Below are positions 41,386 through 43,248 of a stretch of DNA of 43,248 nt, one piece after another. Made by a program: the position numbers and the translations under genes. Below the pieces are notes generated by a model. It made no database searches, was not told the origin of the DNA, and worked only from the letters and a program-made list of their open reading frames with translations. Every line of letters starts with the position of its first letter. Position 1 is the stretch's first letter. The stretch comes from an uncultured Clostridia bacterium (GTDB taxonomy: Bacteria > Bacillota > Clostridia > Oscillospirales > CAG-272): positions 1-43,248 of the forward strand of contig CANQYV010000006.1 of NCBI GenBank assembly GCA_947628165.1, in the 5' to 3' direction.

Positions 41386-41538
41386 ATGTTTTTTGAACCT
41401 ATGAATTTCGTCCGCAATCTTTCTTATATGGGGCTCGGCATGCTCGGCATATTTATCGTGATGGCGGTCATCATAATAGTGACCGTCGCGCTCGACAAGC
41501 TGACCTCGAAAAAAGACGGCGGCAAGTCGGAGCAGTGA
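41386..41538 (+). CDS. OadG-like small membrane subunit (decarboxylase gamma chain family)
   Basis: This short gene encodes 50 residues. One transmembrane helix (about 14-37: SYMGLGMLGIFIVMAVIII) is followed by a lysine-rich cytoplasmic tail (DKLTSKKDGGKSEQ), the pattern of oxaloacetate decarboxylase gamma chains, which hold the complex together. AAGGAGG (41369-41375) lies 10 bases before ATG 41386; another ATG at 41379 would stop after five codons. It is 33 bases after the OadB-like gene and is surely cotranscribed. Confidence 0.82.
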   Translation: MFFEPMNFVRNLSYMGLGMLGIFIVMAVIIIVTVALDKLTSKKDGGKSEQ

Positions 41539-41542
41539 CCGC

Positions 41543-41596
41543 GTCCGCCGCGCGCCGGTGCAGGCGAAAGCGATGCACCGGCGCATGGCGGCGGAC
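41543..41596 (+). terminator. Long hairpin after the OadG-like gene
   Basis: Outer arms GTCCGCCGC / GCGGCGGAC and inner arms GCGCCGGTGCA / TGCACCGGCGC stack into about 20 pairs with a small bulge. Only a short U-rich tract (TATTTA) follows. Confidence 0.6.
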
Positions 41597-41644
41597 TATT
41601 TATCGCACATGCGCGGAAAATTTTCCACAGCGCAAAATTAACTC

Positions 41645-41673
41645 TTGACTTTTTGCCTCTCATGTGAGATAAT
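41645..41673 (+). promoter_or_regulatory. Promoter of tRNA-Ser
   Basis: TTGACT (41645-41650), 17-base spacer and GATAAT (41668-41673), 18 bases before the tRNA. Confidence 0.68.
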
Positions 41674-41691
41674 GTTACGGCAACAGAATAC

Positions 41692-41777
41692 GGAGCGGTA
41701 TCGAAGAGGTCATAACGGGGCTGACTCGAAATCAGTTTGCGGGCAACCGCGCGTGGGTTCGAATCCCACCCGCTCCG
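41692..41777 (+). tRNA. tRNA-Ser (anticodon CGA)
   Basis: The acceptor arms GGAGCGG / CCGCTCC, a D-arm, anticodon stem CTGA/TCAG with loop CTCGAAA (anticodon CGA at about 41726-41728), a long variable arm (GCGGGCAACCGC) and a T-arm GTGGG-TTCGAAT-CCCAC make a complete class II serine tRNA. The CCA end is not encoded. It reads UCG codons. Confidence 0.95.
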
Positions 41778-41814
41778 AATACAAAAGGGGCGCTGTGCGC
41801 CCCTTTTTGTATTC
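41777..41814 (+). terminator. Terminator of tRNA-Ser
   Basis: GAATACAAAAGGGGCGC pairs with GCGCCCCTTTTTGTATTC around a TGT loop, starting at the tRNA's last base, with an internal T run in the 3' arm. Confidence 0.75.
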
Positions 41815-41815
41815 G

Positions 41816-41893
41816 GCACCGGAGCCGGTGAAAACGCACCGGGGTTCGGGTACAATTTGGCGCAGCCAAATTGTACCTCCCACGTCCGCTCCG
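41816..41893. repeat. Stacked inverted repeats and a partial copy of the tRNA-Ser 3' end
   Basis: CACCGG/CCGGTG pairs (41817-41842), then GGTACAATTTGGC/GCCAAATTGTACC (41849-41877, three-base loop), then TCCCACGTCCGCTCCG (41878-41893), which repeats the tRNA end TCCCACCCGCTCCG with two extra bases. It may be a scar of a former tRNA-targeted insertion. Confidence 0.5.
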
Positions 41894-41896
41894 TAA

Positions 41897-41930
41897 AAAA
41901 GCCTTGAATTGTTTGGGATTCAAGGCTTTT
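41897..41930 (+). terminator. Second terminator-like hairpin downstream of tRNA-Ser
   Basis: AAAAGCCTTGAAT (41897-41909) pairs perfectly with ATTCAAGGCTTTT (41918-41930), followed by CTGTTTTG. Confidence 0.65.
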
Positions 41931-42019
41931 CTGTTTTGCATTTACGTCATGTGCATACTTCTACGCACTTTTTGATTTCTAATATACCGGTAGGAAACGA
42001 ATGGCTCAGCCACTTTTTG

Positions 42020-42355
42020 TTATAAGATGCACTTGTATAGTGCATCAAAAATCAACTCCGCAAGAGGCCAAGAAGCAAACATGGCAAGAACTGCAAGGCA
42101 AGATTGTGCCACAATAATCCATTTTGTTTTCGGACTGTTCAAATTGATTAGTTGTTTGATGTCCAAAATCACAGCCACGATCAAAAACAACATCAGCAAA
42201 AAAGCTATTATTCCAAAAAAAAGAAGAACTCTATTTTCATCATGACCCGAAAATGGAGACATTATAATCGAGAAAAAACACAAGCAGCATTCAACAAAAC
42301 CGCCACTGAGAAAACCAATAATGAATGGATATATAAAAAGAGTTAGTTTTTTCAC
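42020..42355 (-). CDS. Small hypothetical membrane protein
   Basis: The 111-residue protein is not recognised. Three hydrophobic segments (about 5-30, 43-68, 82-106) suggest a three-helix membrane protein. The start is GTG 42355, because GGAGGTG lies about 7 bases upstream; the frame is open further up, but without a site. It is AT-rich, unlike the core genes nearby. An 8-bp hairpin sits within its last codons (42026-42046). No function is claimed. Confidence 0.65.
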   Translation of the reverse strand: MKKLTLFIYPFIIGFLSGGFVECCLCFFSIIMSPFSGHDENRVLLFFGIIAFLLMLFLIVAVILDIKQLINLNSPKTKWIIVAQSCLAVLAMFASWPLAELIFDALYKCIL

Positions 42356-42974
42356 AGAATAACACCTCCGGACTTTTTTATTATATAGAGATGAGCAAAA
42401 TGCGGTTTTAGCGATATACAGCACAATATATGCCGTATATCAATTCTGTTATTGCTGTATATAGCAGCATGGCAACTCAAAATTTGTATTTTGCTCCTCT
42501 CTATTTTATTATAACATAAATTCCTCATGCCGTCGCCGCATTGCTGTGACTTTGACATTCATGTTTTTATTATAAACTATTTTATTGCATATTTCAATAG
42601 ATTATTTTGGGGATGCACATAGAATTCTTTTACCCTGTTCTCCGTCTCGTAAATTCAATATGTGTATGGTTTACGCGCTCTAACATTCCACCAAATTCCA
42701 CAATCAGTATATGACCTCGAGACATCTTTCAAAAAGAGCGACTTTCTTCGCAAGAGGCGTTTTATTAGAAAAAAGAGCCCGAAATGCTTTGGCTTGATGG
42801 TGATAAGGAACTAATCAAACTTATCAACGGTCGGCTGACGGTTTCGGGTGCAAAAAGCTCTCTCTGATTATAGATGATCAGAGAGAGCTTTTTTACTGCC
42901 TGCTTGGTCACATATAAGGAACACACCCATACTAACGGTATAAATATTTCACTCCAAATTATACGGATGGTGTG
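42356..42974. other. AT-rich stretch with no clear intact gene
   Basis: No complete gene can be supported. A short run of codons at 42784-42867 (start MLWLDGDKELIKLINGRL, ending TGA) reads like the 3' end of a lost gene and leads into the terminator at 42852, so a decayed gene is possible. Otherwise only AT-rich sequence with scattered TATAAT-like hexamers is seen. Confidence 0.45.
42852..42893 (+). terminator. Strong intrinsic terminator
   Basis: AAAAAGCTCTCTCTGAT (42852-42868) pairs over 17 bp with ATCAGAGAGAGCTTTTT (42877-42893), with one more T after it. The gene it served is not recognisable. Confidence 0.8.
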
Positions 42975-43003
42975 TTCAAAGGCTCGGATCGATGTGTTAT
43001 ACT
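42975..43003 (+). promoter_or_regulatory. Promoter of the terminal XRE gene
   Basis: TTCAAA (42975-42980), 17-base spacer and TATACT (42998-43003). Confidence 0.5.
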
Positions 43004-43033
43004 TATATCAGACGAAAACGAGGAGGGATGAAT

Positions 43034-43248
43034 GTGAATATAAATCTTTCGGAAAATATTCGCTCACATCGCCGGGCGCGCTCACTGACACAGCAGCAGT
43101 TGGCGGATGCGTTGGGTGTTACCGTTGGGGCAGTCTACAAATGGGAGGCGAACTTATCCGCGCCTGATTTGACGCTGCTCGTTGAACTTGCCGACTTGTT
43201 TGATACATCGGTGGATGTCCTGCTCGGCTATCATGTGAAAAGCAACAA
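43034..43248 (+). CDS. XRE-family HTH regulator, cut by window end
   Basis: The visible 71 residues form a Cro/C1-type HTH: NLSENIRSHRRARSLTQQQL, ADALGVTVGAVYKWEANLS, then LTLLVELADLFDTSVDVLLGY. GTG 43034 is preferred as start because AGGAGG (43021-43026) is seven bases before it; ATG 43028 in the same frame would be only one base away. The C-terminal part, and so any sensor domain, lies outside the window. Confidence 0.88.
   Translation, partial: MNINLSENIRSHRRARSLTQQQLADALGVTVGAVYKWEANLSAPDLTLLVELADLFDTSVDVLLGYHVKSN

Noticed and set aside
41424-41855. Minus-strand frame containing GWDSNPRAVARKL
   Set aside because: This peptide is a well-known false translation of the antisense of a tRNA gene.
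42852-42893. Inverted repeat as an insertion-sequence end
   Set aside because: No transposase or target duplication is seen, and the T-run makes a terminator the simpler reading.

Overview
The window looks like a chromosomal piece of a fairly GC-rich, spore-forming member of the Clostridia, perhaps an uncultured gut Oscillospirales/Christensenellales type. The reasons are strong AGGAGG-type ribosome binding sites, an IreB protein, a SPOCS+LysM spore-coat-type protein behind a sigma-E-like promoter, DegV/FakA, and Firmicutes-style riboswitch plus terminator control. The taxonomic placement is inference. All family names come from reading motifs; no database was searched.

Layout. 1-4070: 3' part of an EF-G paralog, thioredoxin, IreB, and a membrane-anchored penicillin-binding carboxypeptidase-like protein with altered active-site motifs. 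4077-8264: a phosphoribosyltransferase, then a divergent, translationally coupled operon of ECF sigma factor, zinc-finger anti-sigma, FakA-like kinase and DegV. 8406-21836: a seven-gene minus-strand operon with one very large solute-binding protein carrying an embedded CxxC...CxxC zinc-ribbon-like insert, two pairs of sugar-type ABC permeases, an NHL/TPR/YIP1 membrane protein and a 1250-residue DUF5696-like secreted protein with a coiled-coil and TDEP-repeat insertion. No ATPase gene is present.

21840-27203: an AT-rich intergenic region full of inverted repeats, the SPOCS/LysM gene, a ROK kinase with a cysteine-rich HxlR regulator, and a divergent iscS-nifU pair sharing the regulator's promoter region. 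27249-33747: a TPP-riboswitch thiamine operon read right to left (thiW, thiM, thiE, HAD phosphatase, thiD, thiC, thiN), followed by an unrelated-looking AT-richer small membrane protein gene. The operon makes HMP de novo, salvages thiazole, joins them, and ends with thiamine pyrophosphokinase. This leaves a thiamine-phosphate phosphatase step that the embedded HAD protein could fill.

33782-38529: a palindrome cluster, an ASRT-family protein with a HAD phosphatase, a catalytically dead rhomboid-like protein, an AGCS amino-acid/Na+ symporter behind a tandem glycine riboswitch, and an intact rhomboid protease. 38537-41596: an XRE regulator with an autoregulatory-looking operator, a lipoprotein, and a yybP-ykoY-type (Mn2+) riboswitch controlling an orphan OadB/GcdB-like membrane protein plus a 50-residue OadG-like partner. 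41645-43248: tRNA-Ser(CGA), several hairpins, a small membrane protein, an AT-rich stretch with little recognisable coding, and the start of an XRE regulator cut by the window end.

The most interesting units are the orphan Mn-riboswitch OadB/OadG pair, the large ABC/NHL-YIP1/DUF5696 locus, the thiamine operon with its candidate missing phosphatase, and the Cys-rich HxlR regulator facing iscS-nifU.
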